The position numbers and the translations under genes are program-made. Source: Hyphomicrobium_A sp036559705 (lineage in GTDB: Bacteria > Pseudomonadota > Alphaproteobacteria > Rhizobiales > Hyphomicrobiaceae). From it: a DNA stretch of 64,000 nucleotides. Below the pieces are notes generated by a model. It had not been told where the DNA came from, did no database searches, and worked only from the letters and a program-made list of their open reading frames with translations. The DNA lies in contig DATBSP010000113.1 in NCBI GenBank assembly GCA_036559705.1, positions 16,423 to 80,422 on the forward strand. The letters are read 5' to 3'. Positions 28,072 through 35,970 of the stretch are shown here, in pieces. Position 1 is the stretch's first letter. Each line of letters starts with the position of its first letter.

Positions 28072-30456
28072 ATGATTAGAATAACGGCTGTACGCACGCG
28101 CGTCGGGCTTCTACCGGCGATCGCGGCGCTTTGCGTGACGGGCTCGCTCGTGGCACGCGCCGAGAACCCGCCGCCGTCCGCGCCGGCTGGCCCGGCCGCC
28201 GCTGCGGCGACACCGCCATCGCCCGCCAAGGTCGAGGATCCGAGCATCAAGGCAGGTACTGCCGCGCCAATGACCATGCCTGCCGCGACCACACCTGCCG
28301 CCACAACGCCTGCCGCTCCGGCAACAGCGACGGCGGCGCCGACCACTCCTCCTGCCGCCACCGCGCCTGCCGCTCCGGCAACAGCGACGGCGACGCCGAC
28401 CACTCCTCCTGCCGCCACCGCGCCTGCCGCTCCGGCAACAGCGACGGCGACGCCAACCACTCCTCCTGCCGCTACCACGCCTGCCGCTCCGGCAACAGCG
28501 ACAGCGACGGCGGCGCCGACCACTCCGCCTGCAGTTGCACCACCGGCGGCTCCCAATGCCGCTGCGGGGACGCCACCTGCCGCTGCTACTCCCGGCCAGC
28601 CACCGAATGCGACGGCGGCGCTGCCCGACGCAACCTCTGGCACCCCGGGCGCCAGCGCCCCCGCGCAGGTCCTGCCGCCGGCCGATCCGATCGTTGCCGG
28701 CATTCGCGCGAAGCTGCCTGAGCTCGGCAAGAAGACAAATGAGGAGGAGGCCGCAGCGCTTGCCTCCTACTACAGCGAGATTACCGGCACCGCGATCTGG
28801 GCTTCCACCGGTGGCCTGACCGATAAGGGTAAGGCCGTCGTCGCCGAGATCGGCCGCGCCGAAAATTGGGGTCTGCCGGCCGCTGCCTTCCAGGTTCCGT
28901 CCGCCGCAACCGGCGCCCTGACGCCAGAGGCTGCTGCCGACACCGAGATCCAGGTAGCGCTCGCCGTCCTCAAGTACGCGCGTTTTGCACGTGGTGGCCG
29001 CATCAACCCTGCCAACATCTCGCAGCTGATGGATCAGCAGCCGACGCTGGTGCCTGCGAAGACGGTCCTGACCGACATCGCCGCAGCCGAGAAGCCCGAC
29101 GCTTACCTCACTTCGCTGCACCCCAAGCATCAGCAGTTCGAGGCGCTACGCCAGGTGCTGCTGAAGCTGCGCGGCGGCGAAGTGAAGGAAGAAGTCGTTG
29201 TCCCCGGAGACCCCGCGCTTAGCGTCCAGCTGCCTATGGGTCGCGTCATCCGTCCGGGTGGCACCGACCCGCAGGTCGCGCTGCTGCGTCAGCGACTGAA
29301 GGTCCCCGCCAGCGATCCGACGGTCGACAACGTCTACGACGACAAGCTTGCGGAGGCAGTACGCCAGTTCCAGCAGTCCAAGGGACTGCGTCCTGACGGG
29401 GTGGTCGGCAACGGGACGCGCCAGGTGTTGAACGGCGGCACGAAGCCGGCGCCGGTGGCGCAGAGGAACGACTCCAAGATCGAGCGCATCCTCATTAACA
29501 TGGAGCGCTGGCGCTGGGTCCCCGTTGATATGGGCGCGTTCCATGTGTGGGACAACGTGCCGGAGTTCCTGACGCGCATCGTGAAGGACGGCAAGGTGAT
29601 CCATACCGACGAGATCGTCGTCGGGCAGCCTTCGTGGCCGACGCCGGTGTTTTCCGCCGACATGAAGACTGTCGTGTTCCGTCCGAGTTGGGGCGTCCCC
29701 GACGGCATCAGATCGAAAGAGCTGGCGCCGCTCTTGCGCAAGAGCTCCGGCGCGGGCTTCTTCGGTATGTTCGGCGGCGGCTACTCTGCCCAAGCGGTGC
29801 TCGACGCCTACGACCTGCGCGCCTATTCCAACGGCCGTCAGGTCGATCCGAACTCGGTCGACTGGGGCAGTGTTGATATTCGCCGGTTCAGCTTCCAGCA
29901 GCCGCCGGGACCCAAGAACGTGCTGGGCGACGTGAAGTTCATGTTCCCCAATTCGCACGATGTCTACATGCACGACACGCCGGAGCGGAACCTGTTCGCC
30001 AAATCGTTCCGCGCCCTGAGCCACGGCTGCATGCGCGTGCACGAGCCGCGCCGTCTGGCCGAGATCCTTCTCGCCGAGGACAAGGGCTGGTCGACGGAGA
30101 AGGTTGGCGCCATGTGGAGCAGCGGCGGCGAAGTCGCGCTCGACAAGCACATTCCGGTGCACGTCACGTACTTCACAGCGCTCGTCGAGGAAAACGGCAA
30201 GCTGCAGACGTTCGGCGATTTCTACGGTCTCGATAGCCGCACTGCCGCGGCACTGACCGGCAAGTCGATCCGCTTCGAGCAGCCGGGCTATGGTCCGGAC
30301 GACATCGTCGCTTCCGGCGATCCCGCGGACGGGGCATCGATGCAGCCGTATTCCCCGCAGCCTGGGTATGGGCAGCAGGCGCGCCGCAAGGGCAAGAAGC
30401 AGTACCAGGGCGCGGATAATCTTTCCGACGCGATCAATAGTCTCTTCTCTCCCTGA
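28072..30456 (+). CDS. L,D-transpeptidase, YcbB/LdtD-like, with repetitive Pro/Ala/Thr linker
   Basis: This 794-residue envelope enzyme forms 3-3 cross-links in peptidoglycan or attaches proteins to it. Order: signal peptide (residues 1-30), a Pro/Ala/Thr linker to about residue 205, a scaffold domain, a peptidoglycan-binding domain near residues 385-450 (DPQVALLRQRL, VRQFQQSKGLRPDGVVG), and the YkuD catalytic domain. The last includes HDVYMHDTP and ALSHGCMRV, with catalytic Cys653. A Pro/Tyr/Lys-rich tail ends the protein. Domain order matches LdtD/YcbB proteins. The linker holds a 57-base tandem repeat. It is monocistronic and converges with the CCA-transferase gene, four bases apart. Confidence 0.92.
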   Translation: MIRITAVRTRVGLLPAIAALCVTGSLVARAENPPPSAPAGPAAAAATPPSPAKVEDPSIKAGTAAPMTMPAATTPAATTPAAPATATAAPTTPPAATAPAAPATATATPTTPPAATAPAAPATATATPTTPPAATTPAAPATATATAAPTTPPAVAPPAAPNAAAGTPPAAATPGQPPNATAALPDATSGTPGASAPAQVLPPADPIVAGIRAKLPELGKKTNEEEAAALASYYSEITGTAIWASTGGLTDKGKAVVAEIGRAENWGLPAAAFQVPSAATGALTPEAAADTEIQVALAVLKYARFARGGRINPANISQLMDQQPTLVPAKTVLTDIAAAEKPDAYLTSLHPKHQQFEALRQVLLKLRGGEVKEEVVVPGDPALSVQLPMGRVIRPGGTDPQVALLRQRLKVPASDPTVDNVYDDKLAEAVRQFQQSKGLRPDGVVGNGTRQVLNGGTKPAPVAQRNDSKIERILINMERWRWVPVDMGAFHVWDNVPEFLTRIVKDGKVIHTDEIVVGQPSWPTPVFSADMKTVVFRPSWGVPDGIRSKELAPLLRKSSGAGFFGMFGGGYSAQAVLDAYDLRAYSNGRQVDPNSVDWGSVDIRRFSFQQPPGPKNVLGDVKFMFPNSHDVYMHDTPERNLFAKSFRALSHGCMRVHEPRRLAEILLAEDKGWSTEKVGAMWSSGGEVALDKHIPVHVTYFTALVEENGKLQTFGDFYGLDSRTAAALTGKSIRFEQPGYGPDDIVASGDPADGASMQPYSPQPGYGQQARRKGKKQYQGADNLSDAINSLFSP
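28309..28536 (+). repeat. 57-nt tandem repeat in the L,D-transpeptidase linker
   Basis: Four head-to-tail copies begin at 28309, 28366, 28423 and 28480, exactly 57 bases apart. Each encodes a 19-residue unit, PAAPATATA(A/T)PTTPPAAT(A/T). The copies differ at only a few positions. The last copy carries an extra six bases (an additional Ala-Thr), which delays its end slightly. Confidence 0.92.
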
Positions 30457-30460
30457 TGGT

Positions 30461-31735
30461 TCAGGCGTCGCGGCGGTCCTGCAGCTCGCCGCGCGCCAAT
30501 GCCTCCAGCTTGGCGCGCACGCGCTCCGCATCGCTGGGGAAGCCGGCAGCGATCCACCATTCTTTGAAATCCGCAACCACGCGCCCGACGCCCGGCCCCG
30601 GCGCGACACCGAGCGCTACGATGTCGGCGCCGAGCACGGGGAGCTGCGGAGCTGTCCAACGCTCCGGCAACGTCACGCGTGCCGCCCGGTCGATGTCTTG
30701 CGGTCTATCGTCCGAGCGAGCCCAGTCGAGCAGCGCCCCGTCAACGAACGTCTCGGCTCCGTGCCGGTAGATAGCGACCTTGGCTGCGGCTTCCTCGGTT
30801 CTCGGATCGAAAGCGTCGTCGCGACGGCGGGCGTTCGCCAGGCGGTCGCCCTCGATGGTCGACAGCCGCAGCCGTTCACGTAGGTCTTCGCGCGTGCCAG
30901 AGCCGAGAGCAGCAAGCCGTAACAAGGGATCCGGCGCACGGCTCAAACTTTCCTCGATCGCCGCCAGACGCGCGACGAGGTCGACATTCCCTTCAAGGCC
31001 GAGCAGCGGCTCGATGATGCCGCTGTCGCGCATCGAACGCAGCGCCGCCACCGCGCCCGGCGCCGCGAGCAGCAACAGCAGCTCGGTGCGGATGCGCTCG
31101 CCGGACAACAGCTGCAGCCCCGCCTTCTCGGCTTTGGCCGCAGCGAGGCCGTCGGCATCGGGCGCGTCGGCGTCGCCGTACTCCGCGCCAAAACGGAAAA
31201 AGCGCAGAATGCGCAGGTAGTCCTCGCGAATGCGCTGACGCGCGTCGCCGATGAAGCGCACGCGTTTGGTCTTGAGGTCGCCGTAACCGCCGAGGGGATC
31301 GTGCACCGTGCCGTCGGCATCGCAGTAGAGCGCGTTCATGGTGAAGTCGCGCCGCATGGCGTCCTCGCCCCAGTCGGCGGCGAACGTCACCTTTGCGTGG
31401 CGCCCGAACGTCTCGATGTCGCGGCGCAACGTCGTGACTTCGAACGGCATCTTGCCGGCAATGACTGTAACCGTGCCGTGCTCGATGCCGGTGGGGACTG
31501 GGTGCAGGCCTGCACCCTCGGCGAGCCGCATGACTTCTGTGGGCAGCGCCGTAGTTGCGATGTCGACGTCTTTCACCGGTACGCCCATCAGCGCATTGCG
31601 AACCGCGCCACCGACGGCGCGCGCTTCGGCACCATCGGCGGTGAGCGCGTCAAACACAGCGCGTGTTTGCGGGCGCGTCAGCCACTCCGCATTCGCTAGA
31701 CTCGGCAGTCCGCCATGGTCCTTCGCGCGCGCCAT
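30461..31735 (-). CDS. cca: CCA tRNA nucleotidyltransferase / poly(A) polymerase family
   Basis: The 424-residue class II nucleotidyltransferase adds or repairs the CCA end of tRNAs. The N-terminal GGAVRNALMG motif and the catalytic acidic pair in VKDVDIATTA are clear, as are the RRDFTMNALYCDADG motif and DPLGGYGDL. The RNA-head region is RFIGDARQRIREDYLRILRFFRF. The C-terminal region is helical. It is the last gene of a three-gene minus-strand run after a Nudix hydrolase and DUF6111, with 15 bases between stop and start. Confidence 0.93.
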   Translation of the reverse strand: MARAKDHGGLPSLANAEWLTRPQTRAVFDALTADGAEARAVGGAVRNALMGVPVKDVDIATTALPTEVMRLAEGAGLHPVPTGIEHGTVTVIAGKMPFEVTTLRRDIETFGRHAKVTFAADWGEDAMRRDFTMNALYCDADGTVHDPLGGYGDLKTKRVRFIGDARQRIREDYLRILRFFRFGAEYGDADAPDADGLAAAKAEKAGLQLLSGERIRTELLLLLAAPGAVAALRSMRDSGIIEPLLGLEGNVDLVARLAAIEESLSRAPDPLLRLAALGSGTREDLRERLRLSTIEGDRLANARRRDDAFDPRTEEAAAKVAIYRHGAETFVDGALLDWARSDDRPQDIDRAARVTLPERWTAPQLPVLGADIVALGVAPGPGVGRVVADFKEWWIAAGFPSDAERVRAKLEALARGELQDRRDA

Positions 31736-31750
31736 CGGTGCTTCTCGCGG

Positions 31751-32017
31751 CTAATCGATATGGCCCGGCTCGATGCGTCCGTCCTTCATCGACGGCGGGG
31801 TATACACACCGCCCGGGTCGCCTCCGGTGACCGAGCCGAATGTCGCGAGCGTGATGACCACGAGAATCGCCCCGGCCACAAACAGCCAGATCAGTGGAGC
31901 GTCGTCGAGCACACGTGCGGCACCCGGCTTCTCCTCGCGCGTCAGGTAGACGTAGGCGATGTAGACGATCGTCGGCAGTAGGAAGAGCAGGATGTTCTCG
32001 GCTACGATGCGGATCAT
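31751..32017 (-). CDS. DUF6111 small membrane protein
   Basis: The 88-residue protein has two membrane helices, residues 2-23 (MIRIVAENILLFLLPTIVY) and about 42-62 (PLIWLFVAGAILVVITLAT), and a Gly/Pro-rich C terminus. The N-terminal motif is typical of DUF6111, a family limited mostly to Alphaproteobacteria. Its ATG overlaps the stop of the Nudix gene (ATGA), and the CCA-transferase gene follows, so it is the middle gene of an operon. No function has been assigned to the family. Confidence 0.8.
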   Translation of the reverse strand: MIRIVAENILLFLLPTIVYIAYVYLTREEKPGAARVLDDAPLIWLFVAGAILVVITLATFGSVTGGDPGGVYTPPSMKDGRIEPGHID

Positions 32018-32676
32018 GCTGAAAAGAGCCTCTTGTGCATGTTCTTCATTATACCCGCCGTCGCGCCCCAGATGTATCGCTGCTCGAAGGGCATGGCGTA
32101 AAAGCGCCGCTCCGCGCCGCGCCAGGCGCGAACCTCGGTGCGATGGTTCCCTGCGTCCATGAGAAAGGCGAGCGGCACCTCGAAGGCGTCCGCCACCTCG
32201 CGCTTATCGAGCTGCAGCGTAAATCCCACGCGTACCAGGCTGACCACGGGGAAAATGCGAAAGCCGGTTCCGGTGCGGTAGGGGTCGAGATAGCCGAGCG
32301 GCTCGACGAAGTCTGGGTCGAGACCGATTTCCTCCTGCGCTTCGCGCAGCGCCGTCGCGATTGGGTTGCCATCCGTCGGCTCCATGCGTCCGCCCGGAAA
32401 GGCGATCTGTCCGGCGTGGTGCGGCAAACCCTCGGTGCGTTGGGTCAGCAGCACGGTCAACTCGGCCCGCGCGACGATAGGGATCAACACTGCCGCCGGA
32501 GCAAGCGGCGCGCCCGCCACCTCCGGGATGAGTTCGGGGCTCAAGTCGAAGTCGCTCGGGGTATCGGGCGCCCCGGGGGCAGCGTCGGGAACCGTTTGGC
32601 TCAGCTCGGATTTCGCCAGATGGCGGAATCCCTGTTCGGAAAACGGCGATAGGGCTTCGGCGCGAGGGTCTTGCAT
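32014..32676 (-). CDS. CoA pyrophosphatase, Nudix family
   Basis: The 220-residue hydrolase has a clear Nudix box, GGRMEPTDGNPIATALREAQEEIGL in sense, with the catalytic glutamates in REAQEE. The following GYLDPYRTGTGFRIFPVV segment is typical of CoA-type Nudix enzymes, which split CoA and its derivatives into phosphopantetheine and ADP. The N-terminal ~55 residues are a variable extension. It heads the operon with DUF6111 and the CCA-transferase, and is divergent from the lysozyme-like secreted gene, with 137 bases between the two starts. Confidence 0.88.
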   Translation of the reverse strand: MQDPRAEALSPFSEQGFRHLAKSELSQTVPDAAPGAPDTPSDFDLSPELIPEVAGAPLAPAAVLIPIVARAELTVLLTQRTEGLPHHAGQIAFPGGRMEPTDGNPIATALREAQEEIGLDPDFVEPLGYLDPYRTGTGFRIFPVVSLVRVGFTLQLDKREVADAFEVPLAFLMDAGNHRTEVRAWRGAERRFYAMPFEQRYIWGATAGIMKNMHKRLFSA

Positions 32677-32813
32677 GGCGCCACCATAACATTGGATTCT
32701 CCAGCAGGAATCGAACCTTAACGATTAAGCCGGCACGTATGGCTCGCAAAGCCCGCACAAATCACGATAACGTCCAACTCTCACGCGAATCTTTCTGTCC
32801 GAAAGGAGCCACG

Positions 32814-34040
32814 GTGCCGATCGACCGATCCCGTCCCTTGCGCTCTCTGCTGGCGACCGCCTTGGTGCTGGCAGCGGTGAGCGCGTGGGCAGGCGGAGCG
32901 GCAGCAGCCTCCGTGCCCGAGTTCCTCGCCAGTCTATCCCCTGCGCAAGCGGAGGAATTCGCCGCTTGGCGCAACGCCAAAATGCGGTACGACCGCCAGC
33001 TCGATGCATACTGGGCGGAGGTGGAGAAAAAGCGCGCCGGTCGTCGCGCCAAGCGCGGCAAGACCAAATTCTTCGACACCGACGACTACGTGTGGAGCTA
33101 TCCGCCGACGTATCAAGGTCCGCGACTAAGCGCCGACCTCGACCGGCAATGGACCCGCTTCCTCGCCGCCCAGGAAAGACCGGAGGAGCCCGCCCAGGAA
33201 AAGAAGGAGCTGCCGGGCCTTGCCGATTTCCTCGCCGCTGCTCGTAAACACTACGGCTTCGAGCCGATGCGTATCCCGGAGCGCGAGTTCAAGCGCCGCT
33301 ACGCGGAAGAGGCGATCGCGCTGGGACTCACCAAGGAGCAGGTGGTCCGCGTCTACGCCCTCGAGACGGGCGGCGACGGCACTGCCGACATGCAGGCGGG
33401 CATTCATCCCATCACCAAGAAGGGCAAGCCGATCTCCTCGGCCCTGGGCTACGCGCAGCTGCTGCACGCCAACACCATCGGCGAGCTGGTCAAGCACGGC
33501 GATCAGTTCGTCAAACGCTTGCAGCGCCTCAAGGCGGGCGCCGGCGATCCGGCCCGGGCCGACGAATTGCACCGCAAGATCGCCGCCCTACAGGCGATGA
33601 TCCGCAGCGCCCGCTCAGTGCCCGACGATTGGTACCGCCACGTTGCCTTCGCGCAGAACTCGAAGGGCTACGGCATTCACGCCATCAACCTCGACGGCGA
33701 CATCGGCCCTTGGCTGCAGTCGCTAAAGCTCCGCGGCCTCAAGGACACCGCCGCCCGCAAGGGCGTGACAAACCTCTCCGGCGAGGAGATCGAGATCATG
33801 AACCTGTCGGGTCCGGCGACGGGCCTTGAGATGATGCAGCCAGTTGGCCTCACGGCGCCGACGCCGAACTTCTTCGCCCGCAAGGCCTATTACGTGAACA
33901 AGATGGTCATTGGCAAAACCTCGGCCGAGCTGCTCGCCGAGTTCACCCGCCGCATGGACGCCAGCTCGCGCAAAGCGGGGGCGGTCGAGTTCGCCGCAGC
34001 GTTCGACGAGGCGCGGCAGGAGAAGCTGCCCTGGCGCTGA
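32814..34040 (+). CDS. Secreted lysozyme-like / transglycosylase-like protein
   Basis: An ATG in frame at 32739 exists, but the GTG at 32814 is preferred: it has AAGGAG at 32803-32808 and begins a good signal peptide (LLATALVLAAVSAWAGGAAA). The mature protein has a charged N-terminal region and then a domain with VYALETGGDGTADMQAG and ISSALGYAQLL. This resembles the catalytic glutamate (E-T/S-G) and GYAQ/GLMQ motifs of lytic transglycosylases. The match is weak beyond these motifs, and the rest is unlike a named family. A periplasmic cell-wall role is inferred. It is 408 residues long. Confidence 0.65.
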   Translation: MPIDRSRPLRSLLATALVLAAVSAWAGGAAAASVPEFLASLSPAQAEEFAAWRNAKMRYDRQLDAYWAEVEKKRAGRRAKRGKTKFFDTDDYVWSYPPTYQGPRLSADLDRQWTRFLAAQERPEEPAQEKKELPGLADFLAAARKHYGFEPMRIPEREFKRRYAEEAIALGLTKEQVVRVYALETGGDGTADMQAGIHPITKKGKPISSALGYAQLLHANTIGELVKHGDQFVKRLQRLKAGAGDPARADELHRKIAALQAMIRSARSVPDDWYRHVAFAQNSKGYGIHAINLDGDIGPWLQSLKLRGLKDTAARKGVTNLSGEEIEIMNLSGPATGLEMMQPVGLTAPTPNFFARKAYYVNKMVIGKTSAELLAEFTRRMDASSRKAGAVEFAAAFDEARQEKLPWR

Positions 34041-34137
34041 GCAGCAGGGCTGGCCAAATTCCCATCGAGCGATGCAGTTTTGCACCGGACATCAACCGGC
34101 GCTTCTAGGATGCCTTTGAAATAGTGGGGACCGTGCA

Positions 34138-34833
34138 TTGACGCGTCAGTTGGCTGGCCGAGGTGGTGTCGCATCCCTCGCCGTCGCTGCATTTGCGATG
34201 GCTGTTGGGGCACCGGTTTCCGCCAGCGCACAAGAATGGTTCCGCATTCCCAGCCTCTATCCTGCCACAGAAGCGGAGCTCGGCCCGGTGAGCCGGACCG
34301 GCTTTATTCTGGCGCCCGATTTTGAGATCAACGACGAGTTGAGCCTCGGCGGCACGCGCGGCGCGCTTCTGGAGGATACCGAAGGGTTCGCGATTGGCGC
34401 CAAGCTCGGCTACGACAAGCAAATCGGCGATGTCGTCGTCGGCGTCATGACCGACGGCTTCTACTCGTTCGCCGATGGCAACGGCCGCGGCGCCGGTGCC
34501 GGCGTATTCGAGTCCGAGCTAAACTACTACGGCACGGTGCGTGGTCGCCTCGGCTACTCGTTCGGCCGCCTCATGGCCTACGGCACGGGTGGCTATGCCT
34601 ATGGCGAGCTCGAGGTCAGCAATATTGTTACGGGCGTTGCCGACAAGGAATCGCTGAGCGGTTGGGTCTACGGCGGCGGCTTGGAATACGCCTGGAACAA
34701 AGACCTCATTCTGCACGCCGGATACCGGCGCATCGATTTCGACGACCAGACCTTCTCGGTGTTGCCGGTAGGGCAGAACACCCTGTCGCCGGAGATGGAC
34801 GTCCTCGATTTTGGGCTCGTAAGGCGATACTGA
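34138..34833 (+). CDS. Outer-membrane beta-barrel protein (Omp25/porin-like)
   Basis: The 231-residue protein starts at a TTG, with signal peptide to ASAQEW (about residue 34). The mature part is an eight-strand type barrel with alternating hydrophobic strands: GFAIGAKLGYDK, YYGTVRGRLGYSFGRLMAYGTGGYAYG, SGWVYGGGLEYAWNK and ILHAGYRRIDF. It ends in an aromatic residue (RRY), as outer-membrane proteins often do. The pattern RGRLGY...YGTGGYAYG is common to Omp25/Omp31-like proteins of Hyphomicrobiales. Ligand or function is unknown. It converges with hemF. Confidence 0.85.
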   Translation: MTRQLAGRGGVASLAVAAFAMAVGAPVSASAQEWFRIPSLYPATEAELGPVSRTGFILAPDFEINDELSLGGTRGALLEDTEGFAIGAKLGYDKQIGDVVVGVMTDGFYSFADGNGRGAGAGVFESELNYYGTVRGRLGYSFGRLMAYGTGGYAYGELEVSNIVTGVADKESLSGWVYGGGLEYAWNKDLILHAGYRRIDFDDQTFSVLPVGQNTLSPEMDVLDFGLVRRY

Positions 34834-34854
34834 GCGAGCCCAGGGGCCCCGCCA

Positions 34855-35781
34855 TCACGGCCACTTCACCTCGGGCGGCATCGACGACAGGATGGCATCG
34901 ACATTGCCGCCGGTCTTGAGACCGAACACCGTGCCGCGGTCGTAGAGCAGGTTGAACTCCACGTAGCGCCCACGCCGCACCAGTTGCTCCTCGCGGTCCG
35001 CCTCTTTCCACGGCATGGCAAAGTTGCCGCGCACCAACATCGGGTAGACGCGCTGGAAGGCGCGCCCGACGTCTTGGGTAAAGGCGAATGCCGCGTCCCA
35101 GCCGCCCTCCGCCTCTGTCGGCGTCAGGTAATCGTAGAAGATGCCGCCGACGCCGCGCATCTCCTTGCGATGCGGCAGGTAAAAGTACTCTTCGCACCAC
35201 TTGCGGTAACGGGGGTAGTCGGCAACGGCATGCGGCGCGCAGGCGCCGTACATCGCCGCATGAAACGCCAGGGTGTCGGCGTCGTCCTCCTTGCGCCGGC
35301 GCTCGAGTACCGGCGTCAGGTCGGCGCCACCACCGAACCACCACTTCGAGGTGACGACCATGCGCGTATTCATGTGCACGGCCGGCACGTTGGGGTTCCG
35401 CGGATGCGCGATGAGCGAGATGCCGGAAGCCCAGAACTGCGGATGCTCCTCGGCGCCGGGAATCTGCCAGCGGAACTCCGGTGCGAACTCGCCATGCACG
35501 GTCGAGGTGTGCACGCCCACCTTCTCGAACACGCGCCCGCCCATCATGCTCATAACGCCGCCGCCACCCGGAACACCCGAATGGTCGGTTCGCTGCCACG
35601 GCGTGCGCTTGAAGCGCCCCGGCGGGCGGTCCGCCAGCGGGGCGCCTGCCGGCAGGTCGTCCTCGAGCTTCTCGAGCGCCGCGCAGATGCCGTCCCGCAG
35701 CTCTCCGAACCAGGCGCGCGCCGCTTCCTTGTGCTCGGCGAGTTCGCTCGCTTCGCGCGTCGGTTCGTGCAGTTCGGCCAT
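34855..35781 (-). CDS. hemF: Oxygen-dependent coproporphyrinogen III oxidase
   Basis: The 308-residue enzyme decarboxylates coproporphyrinogen III to protoporphyrinogen IX with O2 in heme synthesis. Family signatures are GGGVMSMMGGRVFEKVGV, SLIAHPRNPNVPAVHMNTR, WWFGGGADLTPV and VEFNLLYDRGT. It is cytosolic with no signal peptide. An in-frame upstream start is possible, but the ATG at 35781 fits family length. The cytochrome bc1 operon lies 3 kb away on the other strand. An aerobic HemF fits the bc1-dependent respiratory outlook. Confidence 0.95.
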   Translation of the reverse strand: MAELHEPTREASELAEHKEAARAWFGELRDGICAALEKLEDDLPAGAPLADRPPGRFKRTPWQRTDHSGVPGGGGVMSMMGGRVFEKVGVHTSTVHGEFAPEFRWQIPGAEEHPQFWASGISLIAHPRNPNVPAVHMNTRMVVTSKWWFGGGADLTPVLERRRKEDDADTLAFHAAMYGACAPHAVADYPRYRKWCEEYFYLPHRKEMRGVGGIFYDYLTPTEAEGGWDAAFAFTQDVGRAFQRVYPMLVRGNFAMPWKEADREEQLVRRGRYVEFNLLYDRGTVFGLKTGGNVDAILSSMPPEVKWP

Positions 35782-35970
35782 GCTTGCCCGTCCTCGAACC
35801 CTTTTGTTGGCGCAATTCCCCCTATATATCCCGTTCAGCGATGTCTAGGGGCGCGTCTCCCTGAGGGGCTCCCAAGACCAGGAAAAATATAACATTCTGT
35901 GCCCGAGTACTCACCGGAGAACTCGCGCGGCGCAACGTGTCGGCGACCCCCAAGGCGCCTGGAGCTCTTC

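Noticed and set aside
28247..28720. The repetitive Pro/Ala/Thr region as a CRISPR-like or satellite array
   Set aside because: The repeats are in-frame, directly abutting, without spacers, and inside the L,D-transpeptidase coding sequence.
32705..32730. TTAACGATTAA resembling a CtrA site
   Set aside because: The two TTAA halves are separated by three bases instead of the seven of the CtrA consensus.
32690..32740. A T-arm-like GGTTCGATTCC on the minus strand between the Nudix and lysozyme-like genes, suggesting a tRNA
   Set aside because: No acceptor stem, D-arm or anticodon arm can be folded around it, and the T-stem itself is mispaired.
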